Source: Fusarium oxysporum f. sp. lycopersici 4287
Lineage: Eukaryota > Ascomycota > Sordariomycetes > Hypocreales > Nectriaceae
Direction: 5' to 3'
Length of the DNA: 64,000 nt
Assembly: GCF_000149955.1 (NCBI RefSeq)
Contig: NC_030989.1
Location: 575,079 to 639,078 of the forward strand
Made by a program: the position numbers and the translations under genes. The notes below the pieces were generated by a model that was not told the DNA's origin, made no database searches, and was given only the letters and a program-made list of their open reading frames with translations. Below, piece after piece: positions 10,781 through 21,271 of this stretch (positions are counted from its first letter, which is position 1; every line of letters starts with the position of its first letter).

Positions 10781-12055
10781 TCATTGGAAATGCGGTAAGC
10801 GCGCTGGAACGAAATCTGTCTTCTCTGGTGATTTTGTGCCATCGGGTTGTGAACTGTTTGGCGCTTCATCTTGTGTGGCGGGCTTGTCTTCGACTTCTTC
10901 GACGTGGTGGTAGGCGGCTTTTGAAGGCGATGCTTGATACACATCATCCTCTGCAACCTCTGGTTTTGATTCGGAGATTGATTTGGGGTCAGATTTTGGT
11001 GCGAGACCTTTTTCTGCCGCGAGTTGCGCTGCTGCTTGCTTCTTCCTCTCGACATCCTCGTCTTGTTCTTTTCGTAGCAGATGCTCTTCTTGTTCCAGGT
11101 CATGTAGAGTCGGTCCCTCAACATCTGGCGTTACAGAAAACGAATTTGATCGCTGCTCCATTCGGTAGTCGTCCTTGGAAGAAATTGACCCCAACGTCGT
11201 CCGCGATACTGTTCTCGACCCTGCCAAACCACTAGCTGGTCTTTTACCCTTATTGCTTGTTCTCCCACTTCTTCCGCTTCGATCATCCTTTCTAACCATG
11301 TCGTATGTTACCTCATCATCGAGTGGGATTGCATCTTCTTCACCTTCGCCATCGCTTGGGAATAAATCGCCCCGTGATCGATAAGAATCTGATGTATCGC
11401 CCGACCCTGTCGTCCCGCTGCGCTTTCTAGTCACTGGTAGGTCAAATTCGTCATCGTCAGAATGTAGTAGTGGTTCATTTTCTCCTTCGCCATGTCGTCG
11501 TGGATGGTCTTGTAGGTCTGCCGCACTAGGTTTGTATCGTAGAGTACCGCCCACCTTCCATGGTAGTTTGCTGAGGAAACCGATCGGTTGTGTACTAGGA
11601 ATTACAGTCGGGTCATCATCCATGCTTGGCTTTCGTCTTCGGTCTCGGGTTCCATAGCTCATACCGCGTTTCCTGCGCGGTTGTTCAGTTTCTCCCCCAG
11701 TATGCCTTCGCTGAGTGCCAGTCCCAGCCAACAATCGATCCCAGTCTTCATTACCCCATGTGCCAAACAGACCACTCTGCTCTTCCTCATACCAGTCATC
11801 ATAAAAGTCGAAGCTGTACTCTGCCCTACTATGCGACAGCTCTCGTTCTCTGCGCTTTCGTAGACGTTCCTCAGGGTCACCTAGACATACTGTCGTACAC
11901 TGTTCAATAGAGTGCACGATGGATGAAAAGCATGGGTTGATATAATTATGTTGAAAGGTCCAGATTCCTGCTGCCGCATTCTCGGTTATGGTCTCGGTAT
12001 CGTGGGCAATTTGGTTCCAGCGTTGGCGCAGTCGGGGGTCCTCGAGGAATGCCAT
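10781..12055 (-). CDS. Conserved fungal protein, mostly disordered, 424 aa
   Basis: A single uninterrupted frame starting at the ATG at 12055. The first 60 residues (DPRLRQRWNQIAHDTETITE; FQHNYINPCFSSIVHSIEQC) look ordered and helical. The rest is highly charged and Ser-rich, with RKRRERE, an EEEQSGLFGTWGNEDWDRLL segment, SDDDEFDLP and a Glu/Lys coiled-coil stretch (LEQEEHLLRKEQDEDVERKK). The C-terminus is Pro/Ser/Glu-rich. This architecture suggests a phosphorylated scaffold, but I do not recognise a named domain. The start is a clean ATG with no intron needed. Confidence 0.75.
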   Translation of the reverse strand: MAFLEDPRLRQRWNQIAHDTETITENAAAGIWTFQHNYINPCFSSIVHSIEQCTTVCLGDPEERLRKRRERELSHSRAEYSFDFYDDWYEEEQSGLFGTWGNEDWDRLLAGTGTQRRHTGGETEQPRRKRGMSYGTRDRRRKPSMDDDPTVIPSTQPIGFLSKLPWKVGGTLRYKPSAADLQDHPRRHGEGENEPLLHSDDDEFDLPVTRKRSGTTGSGDTSDSYRSRGDLFPSDGEGEEDAIPLDDEVTYDMVRKDDRSGRSGRTSNKGKRPASGLAGSRTVSRTTLGSISSKDDYRMEQRSNSFSVTPDVEGPTLHDLEQEEHLLRKEQDEDVERKKQAAAQLAAEKGLAPKSDPKSISESKPEVAEDDVYQASPSKAAYHHVEEVEDKPATQDEAPNSSQPDGTKSPEKTDFVPARLPHFQ

Positions 12056-12668
12056 TGTGAAGATAGTGGATATGACGTCGCAACATGGAAGCGCCGAGGT
12101 CGCAATGTTTCAGAAGATGTAAGAGGATTCAGAAGAGCAGATGATTAATTTGGGTGTGAGTCAATTAGTAGACATGATCGCAAAAGGTGAGGAGTTCACG
12201 ATCAGCCATCAGAAGAATAATCTCGTGAGTGACAGGCTATGATTGAAGATCAGAGTTGATTGTAACTGTAAGACAGCGGTTGTTGTGGCACGTGCAGCGA
12301 GGTGAGACGATTAACAGTTGGGCTTGTTGGGTGGTTGGTTGAGTGGAGGTACTTTGAAACGTGGTTGTCTGGTGGCTGACCATCAAGTACTGGATCCACT
12401 GGGCTTGACTTTCGATATCTATGATACTCCAATGCTGTAATTCGACGAATCTTGACATGACGAACCTTATTATTTTTGGTGGGAGATGGCGAGGCGAGAT
12501 CTTGTCAAGTTGTCCAAGCTTACACTCTATTTCGATTTGACGTTACATTTGTTAGACGAGGTAAGAAAATATTCGTATTGAGCTGCGAGCAGTCTGCAGG
12601 TGGTATCAGGCAACGCAAGAAACAGTGATGTAGTACTAAACAGACCAATGATCTCAAGTTGTGGTATC
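12056..12668. other. Intergenic, no supported gene
   Basis: About 610 bp between two minus-strand genes. A short minus-strand frame (12237-12458) has no domain or intron support and is treated as chance. Confidence 0.5.
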
Positions 12669-13106
12669 CTACTTCCTTGGGATACGCATATTTGCTATCA
12701 CTCTTTCGATAAGCTCTTCCTTGGTGGCCTTTGGGTCGGGATGTAGATTTCTCTGCTTCTGTTAGCCTACGTCAACGGCTGTGAGTGATTCGCTTGCCTT
12801 GTTCAACCACAATTGGCATTCTTCCTTTGTCCATGTTTTTGGATCACCAGTAGGATCTGGCTGAGGTGGGAAAACACCCTGACCATCGTTTCCCCAGATT
12901 GTGTATGCCGCTGCCATAGAAACAACGCCTCCAAAGACTGGGCATATCAGTATGTGGCTTACCCTGCAGATAACAAATACTTACAGAGGACGACGTTCTG
13001 AGAAGTGTTAGTGTGTTTGAGCTTGGCTGATCGATAGATACTAATCAATCACTAGATTGTCTGCTCTTACCTTGGACTTCATAAAGTTATCAAGCCGGGT
13101 CGACAT
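12669..13106 (-). CDS. Small membrane protein with C-terminal HeH/SAP-like motif, 90 aa, four exons
   Basis: Exons 13106-13071, 12997-12985, 12937-12798 and 12752-12669 total 273 nt. Introns 1 and 2 are GT-AG; intron 3 (12753-12797) has a GC donor (GCAAGC) with a CTAAC branch site. The second exon is only 13 nt. The protein starts MSTRLDNFMKSKNVVLFFGG, giving a short basic head and one hydrophobic helix (VVLFFGGVVSMAAAYTIW). After a Pro-rich linker comes WTKEECQLWLNKRNL and ATKEELIERVIANM, which reads like the helix-extension-helix repeat of Ish1/Msc1 proteins. No single long frame exists, so it was assembled by splice sites; frame and motif continuity across all three joins support it. The precise function is unknown. 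Confidence 0.72.
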
Positions 13107-13555
13107 GTTGACGACTTTCGTTTAGAGACACTGACGTTATCAACAAGTTTGGCAATCAGTAGATGTACACCTATTCCGGAGCAACAAGTGTTGTAGGGCG
13201 AGAAGGTCTAGTGAACAACAAAAATAATGCGGTTACAATGATAATAAGCACCTTAAGTATTAAGTTTCATAAGATATTCACAATCACAATGAAAGGTGGC
13301 CATTTCAAGATTCCTGCCTGTTGCCTCATGGCCTCGTCTCATCGTCGTCTGCGCCACGTATTCTTACGCCACATCTCGGTGGATCGGCGACCAACTCTCC
13401 CGGACCAGTCCAACAAACGACAGTGGTCCGTGCACTACAAGGCCCCGCGAAAAGCAGCGCACAAAATTAATTCCTTCCCAAATTCATATCGAAATCGTCA
13501 ACCCGTGCCTTTGACAAGTTTCCGTTCAACCCATCCACCTTGAACTACCGCCAAG
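13107..13555. other. Intergenic, divergent promoter of the HeH-motif gene and eL38
   Basis: About 450 bp between two divergently transcribed starts. A 126-codon plus-strand frame from 13163 is judged a chance ORF because it occupies the ribosomal protein promoter and has no domain. Confidence 0.55.
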
Positions 13556-13966
13556 ATGCCTCAAGAGGTCGCCGATATCAAGAAGGTATGAGATACGAAT
13601 AACAGCGGAAGAAACGAAATACTGACTTAATTACCAGTTCATCGAGATCTGCCGTCGGAAGGACGCCTCCTGTACGTTTTGACGAAGAAAAACCTCCACG
13701 AAAAACGCAACTCGATTCTAACAATTATCCCAACAGCCGCGCGGATCAAGAAGAGCAAGCAGACCAACAACATCAAGTTCAAGGTCCGCTGCCAGAAGCA
13801 CCTCTACACCTTGGTTCTCAAGGACACCGACAAGGCCGAGAAGCTCAAGCAGAGCCTTCCCCCCAGTATGATCCTCCGCCAGGACGCACGATGATACAAA
13901 CCACTGACACAGCACACAGACCTGCAACTCACCGATGTCTCCAAGAAGGCCAAGAAGTCTGCTTAA
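13556..13966 (+). CDS. RPL38: 60S ribosomal protein eL38
   Basis: Four exons (13556-13585, 13638-13671, 13737-13865, 13920-13966) encode 79 residues, the usual eL38 length. The protein reads [20 protein letters not shown], then [19 protein letters not shown] and [11 protein letters not shown], ending VSKKAKKSA, which is the classic eL38 pattern. All three introns are short GT-AG introns of 52-65 nt. It is a structural component of the large cytosolic ribosomal subunit. The many short introns early in the gene are typical of fungal ribosomal protein genes. Confidence 0.96.
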
Positions 13967-14153
13967 GAAGGTGGTTGAATAAAGGGTTTACTCTGGGTGT
14001 GGGAGGATTTCACAGGCACGAATGGGCGTCTCGGGATACCTTGCATTTCATCATGTGCTCTGAAAGGAGGATACTCGGATGAGTCCAAAAAAATAAAAGA
14101 ACGATTCGAGTCACAAGATACTGGGTTTTTTTGCGTGACGAGTGTTGAATTGG

Positions 14154-14783
14154 CTAATGCAGAAAAGGCTTGTGCTCGAAGCGGGAGACTTTGGTAGCTT
14201 CGAACCTCACAGCTATACCGGACTCGATCACGTCTTCGAAGCCTGGGGATGCGATTATCACCATGATTGAATCGTCGCCTTCTATCCTCCATCCTGCCCA
14301 CATTCTTTGACCTGGTAGTGTTGCGGATTGGGTCTCGATGGAACGATATTCTTTTTCGAGAGATGCTTTTTCTTCGGGCTTCACTGATATCTTCCAGACC
14401 TTGACGGATCCTCTTGACAGAATGTCTCCTCGGAATTCATTTTCTCCAGCTGGCCCCAGATGATACAAGGCCACGGCGTCCTTGTCTTGACTGATGAATT
14501 CTTTGAGCTCTTGCATTAGAGAGATATTCTCTTGACTTTGGATCCATTCGTTGTGACCACCCACAGATTCCCACGGTGCTGTGAGAAATAGGTAGGGCGC
14601 TTCGCCGTCGGTGATCCAAATGTCCGTGGTGTAATTATAAGGCTTTCCCTCAAGGAGATTGGGTTGGTGCTCCCTGATCCATTGAGCTTGTACTTGCTGG
14701 GTCTCCTTGAGGATGTTTCGTAGCTTATCCTCATCGTACCCTGGCTTTAGCTGGATGGAGGCTGTTTCAACGATACCGGCCAT
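14154..14783 (-). CDS. ABM-like (dimeric alpha/beta barrel) protein, 209 aa
   Basis: The frame is open from a TTG at 14819, but the first ATG is at 14783 (MAGIVETASIQLKPGYDEDK), which I use as the start. Two related halves are visible, each with a beta-rich start (SIQLKPG; VWKISVKPEEKASLEKEYRS), which suggests two ferredoxin-like ABM folds in tandem. The middle has WITDGEAPYLFLTAPWESV. Many fungal proteins of this look are unassigned or lie near monooxygenase-like decoration enzymes. No metal site or signal peptide is seen. The fold is inferred from pattern only. It converges on eL38, with 187 bp between stops. Confidence 0.55.
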   Translation of the reverse strand: MAGIVETASIQLKPGYDEDKLRNILKETQQVQAQWIREHQPNLLEGKPYNYTTDIWITDGEAPYLFLTAPWESVGGHNEWIQSQENISLMQELKEFISQDKDAVALYHLGPAGENEFRGDILSRGSVKVWKISVKPEEKASLEKEYRSIETQSATLPGQRMWAGWRIEGDDSIMVIIASPGFEDVIESGIAVRFEATKVSRFEHKPFLH

Positions 14784-15177
14784 TTTATCGACAAAAGACT
14801 TGAATTGCTCAATTGACAAAAGTCTAGATGCCCTTTACCCTTCACGATGAAGCTGAATAAATAATCAGTCAATCAGGCATCTTTGACGACGTTGATGCGG
14901 GGTTCAGTCGATGATGCGCCATTGAGTTGCCTGGGAAGGATCACAGTCAGCAACGTAGTCGTCAGCCATAGGGTTGAATACTGGTCGTAGTCCAAGGAGA
15001 TTTCCGTTCATTTGATATAGCCATCGTGTCAACCCTTTGTCCCAAATCCTTCATCATAGAATCTCATAGTACTCTTACAATATCCTCAAAATGATAGCCT
15101 CAATCTTGAGACCGTCAACCAAGTCATTGCCGACAACGACATGCGTGCAGCCTTGACATATGGATGGATGCCTCGAA
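14784..15177. other. Intergenic, no supported gene
   Basis: About 390 bp between two minus-strand genes; it should contain the promoter of the ABM-like gene. Nothing else was seen. Confidence 0.5.
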
Positions 15178-15597
15178 TTATTCCGTGCCTGGGTTGCCGC
15201 CCTCTAGAAACTTGAAGAATGTCAACTTATTCCCATCAGGGTCTTTGATAGCGAACTGCCGAAAACCCCACGGCTTATCTTCAATCGCTTCTTCAATTAC
15301 ATCGCTTCTCTGACCCTTGACAGTATCATGCAGCATGTCCAACTGCTCTGTACCCAATGCGATATATACCGACCCTGGTTTGACATCACCATCAGGTTTG
15401 AAGAAGTAGATATTGGCTGCTGCTTTATCCCCTGCAAAGATCGAGCAAAAAGTATAATCTGAAGACGGCCCGTCCTCTGGCTTTACCCCGCCCAATTCGA
15501 ATCCAAGAAAGTCGACATAGAAATCAAGAGTTCTCTGTATCGATTTTGATTCGAACGTTGGAATGATTTTCCACGCTGAAGCGATTGGCGCCGTCAT
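15178..15597 (-). CDS. VOC superfamily (glyoxalase/bleomycin resistance-like) protein, 139 aa
   Basis: From the ATG at 15597 the protein begins MTAPIASAWKIIPTFESKSI and continues with TLDFYVDFLGFELGG, SDYTFCSIFAGD, then SVYIALGTEQLDML and WGFRQFAIKDPDGNKLTFF. The paired beta-alpha-beta-beta-beta pattern with DPDGN near the end is typical of vicinal oxygen chelate proteins. Its close relatives in fungi are called glyoxalase/dioxygenase or bleomycin resistance protein. A longer frame upstream (to 15756) begins with GTG and is rejected. The reaction and metal requirement cannot be told from sequence. Confidence 0.82.
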   Translation of the reverse strand: MTAPIASAWKIIPTFESKSIQRTLDFYVDFLGFELGGVKPEDGPSSDYTFCSIFAGDKAAANIYFFKPDGDVKPGSVYIALGTEQLDMLHDTVKGQRSDVIEEAIEDKPWGFRQFAIKDPDGNKLTFFKFLEGGNPGTE

Positions 15598-17161
15598 GTT
15601 GTGTCTGTTCAATATAGTATTCGTATAAAAGAGATGCGAATACGAAAGTGTTTCAATGCATTTAGCAGCCAAGAGGAGCGTTATGTATGCGACAATTGAT
15701 GCACTCTTTGTTGTCCAGTAACAGGCTACAGCTTCTCCAAGTACGGATACGGCCACACCAATGAGTTATAGCTGCAGGCACCAGCATGGATATTTTCCCG
15801 CCTGTCGTCATATTTTAGCTTCGCCTCGACGACGTAACTGCAAGCCTCCAAGTTCCAACGACTCCAAATGTTCTGTTGCTTCGGCAGATATTCGAGGCTG
15901 GCTCAAAGTCTCATAACCTGATTTACAGAGAACCGCCCAGCCAACCTCTTCGGGTGCATCGATCAACAGCTGAACCAGACGGCTTATCCGGCACGCAGGG
16001 TCACACGGTTGGGTTGCTGTTGTATTGTTCGTTGCTATTGTCATCATCATCAATCACGCGGCGACAAATGCCCATGCTTGTCTCTTCTGCAGTTCTTCTG
16101 CATCTCTTCTTCAACTGATAGGCATTTCTGATTCTGAAACCTTGAAATACCCGGTCCTCGCCGGAAAACTCGGTTCATATACTTTTGCTTGTTCGATTTT
16201 CCACTCTCGGTTGCTGCATCGACAAATCGCGGGAGACGGGACGTCTAAGTCGTGGTGGGCTCAGCTCAGTCTCCAGATAAACCTAAGCCCAGCTGGAGAC
16301 TCGACGTTAGCGCTAGACCGCTATTTTGAGTTCTTCCAATTGGAGGCCTATCATTACACATTCAGTTCAACAACAGAGGACAGATGTTGTGAGCTGTTGG
16401 CAACGTCTTGTAGGCATCTCATATCAACTCATCTCGAATTTGAAGACGAGATAATAACGGTAGCACCTAGATTGTAACCCAAGTCCCTTAGCCCGTCTCG
16501 TTAAAGCAGTTAGTTCCACCTCATCTTGTTGATCGTTGGTAACTGTCATCTGCACCATCGAGGCACTCACATCCGGAACCTTTCCTATTTCGGTTGACGG
16601 GCGTTTCCCTACATCGTCCTGCTCCTGCACTTTTCCATGGAAACAAGTCTGAGGTGTGTCAGAAGGCAGGTACACTGATCTAGGGACAGAGGTGGAAAGT
16701 GCGGGGGACTCAATTACCCATTACGCCAACAATTCCCAGAGGTGCATCAACCTACGTCTAGACTTTAGCTAACACTTCTTCTGTGACGCTACTATCACTT
16801 CCATTATCGTCTTTGACTTGCATTGCATTGTTGGGAGTCAAAGGTCCTTCCGTTGTTGCCCGCTTCCTAACTATTTTAACTTATCACACCCCCGCTCTCG
16901 AATTTAAAGAAGTTACTTTCCACCCCCTGACGATGGTCAAGAAAGGCAACCACTAATTTACCGAATTAAGCAACTTTCCTCCTTCATCTTATACTTTTCT
17001 TTCTACCGTTAAATTCAATTATCTTCATACAATCTTTTACTCCTATTTCTCGCTATTCACTTTCTACGAAACATACCGCAGGCAATCATCACGACAGGGG
17101 TCAGACCACGTAGTTGGAGATAATATCAACACCAAACAACGCGCGCGACACAATCACCTCC
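15598..17161. other. Intergenic, ERG12 promoter and pyrimidine-rich leader
   Basis: About 1.5 kb without a supported gene. Positions about 16970-17085 are markedly pyrimidine-rich (CTTTCTACC, CTCCTATTTCTCGC), as in promoters and leaders of well-expressed fungal genes, just upstream of ERG12. A minus-strand 81-codon frame (15808-16050, starting at an ATG triplet run) is possible but unsupported. Confidence 0.55.
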
Positions 17162-18741
17162 ATGCCGTCTGTGACCCCAGTCATGGTAAACGGGCTCAAT
17201 GGCAGCCATGCCAATGGCAACGGCAATAGTCACGGCCCTGCCTCTGATTCCGGCTCCGAAACATCTGGCGACTCCAGCAATGGCAGTGCCCGTCGTCGCA
17301 TGAAGTTGAATCGCAAAATGTCTAGCCCCATGGCACCTCCTTTCATGGTATCAGCACCAGGAAAGGTCATTGTTTTTGGGGAACACTCCGTTGTCCATGG
17401 AAAGGTAAGTCGGTTCCATCTTATCGCCAATTGCATGCTTACATGATTGGCGCATAGGCAGCCATTGCCGCAGCCATCTCACTGCGGTCCTACCTTCACG
17501 TCACCACCCTCTCCAAGTCGAAACGTACCGTCTCGCTCCGATTCGCTGATATCGATCTCGTTCATACCTGGAACATCGACGACCTGCCATGGGACGCTTT
17601 CCAACAACCCTCCAAGAAGAAGTCATACTACTCTCTCGTAACAGAACTCGACCCTGATCTTGTTGCGGCCATCCAACCACACATCGAAGTTGTCTCACCC
17701 AACCACCCAGAGGAGATTCGGAGAGTTCATCATAGCTCTGTCTCAGCTTTCCTCTACCTCTTCCTATCGTTAGGATCGCCATCCTTCCCCCCATGTCTAT
17801 ACACTCTCCGGTCAACAATACCAATTGGTGCTGGTTTGGGCAGCAGCGCGTCAGTTTCAGTATGCCTTTCAGCTGCACTTCTGCTTCAACTACGGACACT
17901 ATCAGGCCCTCACCCAGATCAACCTTCGGAGGAAGCACGACTTCAAGTCGAACGAATCAACAGATGGGCATTTGTGTCAGAAATGTGTATTCACGGAAAC
18001 CCTTCCGGCGTGGATAATACGGTTGCGACACAAGGTAAGGCCGTGGTGTTTCAACGGACAGATTACTCCAAACCACCGACGGTTCGACCATTGTGGGATT
18101 TCCCTGAACTGCCCCTGTTGTTGGTGGACACCCGGCAATCCAAGTCTACCGCACACGAGGTTGGCAAGGTCGCAAAGCTCAAACAAACCCACCCTAAGCT
18201 TGTTGGCACGATCTTGGATGCGATGGACAAGGTCACGGATGCCGCTTCTGAGCTCATTCACGACACTTCTTTTGACAGCAATTCGGAGACGGACCTTAGC
18301 AAGGTGGGCGAGCTGATGACCATCAATCATGGCCTATTAGTATCACTAGGCGTTTCTCATCCACGTTTGGAACGAGTGCGAGAACTCGTCGACCATGAGG
18401 GTATTGGCTGGACAAAGTTAACTGGCGCTGGCGGTGGTGGATGTTCAATCACTCTTTTACGACCCGGTGTACCCACAGATAAGCTGCAAAAGCTCGAAGG
18501 ACAACTAGAGTCTGAGAATTACGCCAAATTCGAGACGACCCTTGGTGGCGACGGTATTGGCGTCCTTTGGCCAGCTGTCTTGAAGAACGGTACAGAGGAA
18601 GATGACGAGGGCGGTATGGAGATTGATCTTGAGAAGTTCTTAGAAGCTGAAGGCACTGAGGGTGTCGAAAAGCTCGTCGGAGTACATGGCGATACTGGGG
18701 AAAGAGAGGGATGGAAGTTCTGGCGAGTTGAAAGCCAATAA
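17162..18741 (+). CDS. ERG12: Mevalonate kinase
   Basis: Exons 17162-17404 and 17458-18741 (intron 53 nt) give 508 residues. GHMP-kinase marks are all present: FMVSAPGKVIVFGEHSVVHG at about residues 61-80, the ATP loop PIGAGLGSSASVSV from residue 203, CIHGNPSGVDNTVATQG, and LTGAGGGGCSITLL near the C-terminus. It phosphorylates mevalonate to mevalonate-5-phosphate in the cytosol, feeding ergosterol, ubiquinone and prenyl groups. It has a Ser/Gly/Asn-rich N-terminal extension of about 60 residues (NGLNGSHANGNGNSHGPASD) absent from the 443-residue yeast enzyme. The true start is the ATG at 17162; the open frame further up begins with TTG. Its 3' end faces the N gap and RAM2. Confidence 0.95.
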
Positions 18742-19070
18742 ATCACTAATAAGACAGAACACGCTCAAGCTGTGAGCATTTACTCCGATTTACACCATCT
18801 GGTAAGCCATGCAAGGTCAAACATGACTATGGGCTTGNNNNNNNNNNNNNNNNNNNNNNNNNNNNNNNNNNNNNNNNNNNNNNNNNNNNNNNNNNNNNNN
18901 NNNNNNNNNNNNNNNNNNNNNNNNNNNNNNNNNNNNNNNNNNNNNNNNNNNNNNNNNNNNNNNNNNNNNNNNNNNNNNNNNNNNNNNNNNNNNNNNNNNC
19001 ATTCGATGTATAATAGGACTACAATTCAGGGCTTGAGGTATCAAATCATATCATATCAAAACATCTCCAA
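18742..19070. other. Convergent intergenic region with assembly gap
   Basis: This region separates the stops of ERG12 and RAM2. Positions 18838-18999 are 162 unknown bases (N), an assembly gap. The flanking sequence holds no gene. Confidence 0.95.
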
Positions 19071-20708
19071 CTACTCCTTTGCGCTCTGACCGCTCTTCAG
19101 CAGTGTCACACGGTATTTCCAATATCCCTCTCGTACAGGATCCCATTTCTCACCAAGTCGTCGTAGACACAGCTCAGCCTTTTCCTTGTCACCCTCTTCA
19201 TCATACAATTTGGCCAAGAAATCAAGCGCATGTGAACTGCGGACCTCTTCTGCTTCCTCTCCCCAGTGCAGTGACAAACTTCTCGGCGAACTCTTTGAAG
19301 GAGGATAGGGGACGAGAGCCCTTGGTCAGAACAGCAAAGACATAGTTCCACGGAGACTGATTCTGCGGCGCTAGATCAATCTTCTCTTTGGAGTAGTTGA
19401 TCTCTCGATCAATTGTCTCTGCTGGAACGCGGGGGTCTGCTTCCGTAGGTCCTGATCCAGGGGTGGAGGCTGTGGGGTCTGAAAAGACAAGATAGAAGCG
19501 GTGCGACCAAGCTGAGTTGTTTCGTACATCCTCTTCAATGTGGTTTTGGGTGGAAAGAAGCTCACTCATAGTCCACATGTACAACTTGGAGACGAGGTAC
19601 TGGCGATACGACCAAACATGGTAGTTCTTGGCATCTGATTCCAGCATCTTTGTGATGAACTGCGTCTCAGAACGAGCCAGCTGACGAACAGTCGCAGTAT
19701 CCTCCTCGATAAGAGGATAGTAGTGGTCCATCAGGAGCTGGCGATGGTTCCAAATCTGGTAGTTCTTGAGATTGCTGAGAGCAACCTCGTTCAACCATGT
19801 GATCTCATCAGGAATGCTGAGCTTGAGTACCGAGATAATCTTGAAGCGGAACAACCAGACAGTGTAGTGTGCTGGATTCATGGAAATGACGTGCTCTGTC
19901 AAACGCAGACTTCGGGGAGAGCATTCGTCTGCAGCCATGACGGCGCGAAGGTAGGATACGGCTATGATGCTGTTCAGTCAGTCACTCCTTTAAGGCCTGG
20001 GCATCAAACGGACGTACCCTCGGCGTAGTCGTCCGGGTAGGCAATCTGCGCGAGGGCGCCTTCGGGCTCATTCTGCGGGATGGGGATGACATCGTCCCAT
20101 TCAGGATCCTGGGCCAGACTTCCCGTGATCTCCCCGTACAAGTCCCTCTTGAGCGCAGCCATAGCTTTTCTTCTCGTCTTTTCAGCGGCGATTTCCTCTG
20201 TGGTTACTTCGAGCTGCTTCTCTCGCTTCTTGAGAAACTGACGGTGCTGTATTTGTAGCGATGTGAGCTTTGCGTGCTTTAAGGTGCGCTGCTCAAGCTC
20301 GTCGGGCGAATATGTCCCGATATCTCGTCCGGAACGGTCTTTTCCCCAGGCGTAGTCGCGGGGAAGTCTGCGAATAGGTAGACCCTCTTTTGTAACGAAC
20401 TTCCAGAACTCACGCTCTGTCTTGTTGGAAAAGGGTACGCGGCGGTTTACAGCGGGATGGATAAGGTTAACGTGTGCGTATGTCTTCTTCTCAGCGGGAG
20501 TAAGAGCCGATAAACCGACTTGCTGACGACGGTTCTCGATAGGATTCGTCTGGAAGAAGCGCTGCTGCGAACGCTGGGCGATGGTGTCTGGGGGAGATTC
20601 TGGAGCGGCTGGGAAATGTTAGACAGATATATAGAGGCCGAATCAAAAGGGCATACCTCTGGGCTCGGGGTTCGGGGCCTTGGAGCTGGCTTTTGTCTTG
20701 GGTGGCAT
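19071..20708 (-). CDS. RAM2: Protein farnesyltransferase/geranylgeranyltransferase I alpha subunit, with N-terminal extension and one frameshift
   Basis: Exons 20708-20657, 20608-20018 and 19961-19071 total 1534 nt, one base too many. The alpha-subunit repeats are clear: EWDDVIPIPQ, VSYLRAVMAADE, MNPAHYTVWLFRFKII, NYQIWNHRQLLMDHY, NYHVWSYRQYLVSKLY, NNSAWSHRFYLVF and NQSPWNYVFAVL, the paired-helix W-x-x-R motifs of this family. Near 19261-19264 a GGGG run shifts the frame; one G fewer restores VTALGEEAEEVRSSHALDFL, which leads to the 3' end ending SGQSAKE. Before the usual alpha-subunit start there are about 166 extra in-frame residues (QQRFFQTNPIENRRQQ, EREFWKFVTKEGLPIRR). Normal subunits are near 340 residues. 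It works with the beta subunits in the cytosol to attach prenyl groups to CAAX proteins such as Ras and Rho. The frameshift is likely an assembly error because this subunit is essential in yeast. Confidence 0.9.
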
Positions 20709-21271
20709 TGTTGGAGTTGGAGAGCTACGTTTGTGATGGATGGTGGGGTTTTGTCACTGGTTCTACTGTTTTTCTGCTGTATGGGGATTGATGCATGTGC
20801 AGGGGACGATACCCCGCCAAAATGAAGCTATTGTTCTTGAAGCCTCGTTGAAGAACAATATGAATACGTGCAAGAAGTGGTTAAGCTCGGATATTTGTTA
20901 TGTAGTGTTGGCAAACAGTTGTTGGTGGTGTAAAATGAGTTGCTTGTTGGTTTGATGTCTAAATTAACCGATACTTGGATGAAAGCCTATCATCTGAGTT
21001 CATCCGAATGCCCTATTGTTCTATGCGCCATGATACCGGCTCGTCTTTCATGCCTCATCAAAGTCCAGTTCTCTCCCGTTCAATCTGGATCTTTCGTTCA
21101 TGATCTTCTACCCCGAGTGGCACGACCTGCCCCCTATGGCTTCTGGCCATGGGGTTTCTTGGCCGAGTTTGCGTGACTGTTATCCTCATTCAACGCACGC
21201 TTGATCTTTCCAAAGCTTCTCTCAAACCCTGTTTCCTCTCTAATCGGTATCTCTTCACCCTCCGCCCAGCC
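20709..21271. other. Intergenic, RAM2 promoter
   Basis: About 560 bp between RAM2 and the 3' end of the Mtr2-like gene, both on the minus strand. A few plus-strand frames lack support. Nothing else was seen. Confidence 0.5.

Noticed and set aside
13163..13543. A 126-codon plus-strand frame before eL38
   Set aside because: It lies in the divergent promoter of two genes, with no domain or splice support.
15598..15756. N-terminal extension of the VOC protein
   Set aside because: It starts with GTG and is not expected for the family, which begins near MTAPIAS.
15808..16050. An 80-codon minus-strand frame, MMMTIATNN...
   Set aside because: Plausible composition but no domain, intron or neighbour support.
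17114..17161. Extra N-terminus of mevalonate kinase before residue 1
   Set aside because: The frame is open, but its first codon is TTG; the first ATG is at 17162.
18838..18999. Run of N that could hide a gene
   Set aside because: Only 162 bases between two convergent stops, too short for a gene and of unknown content.
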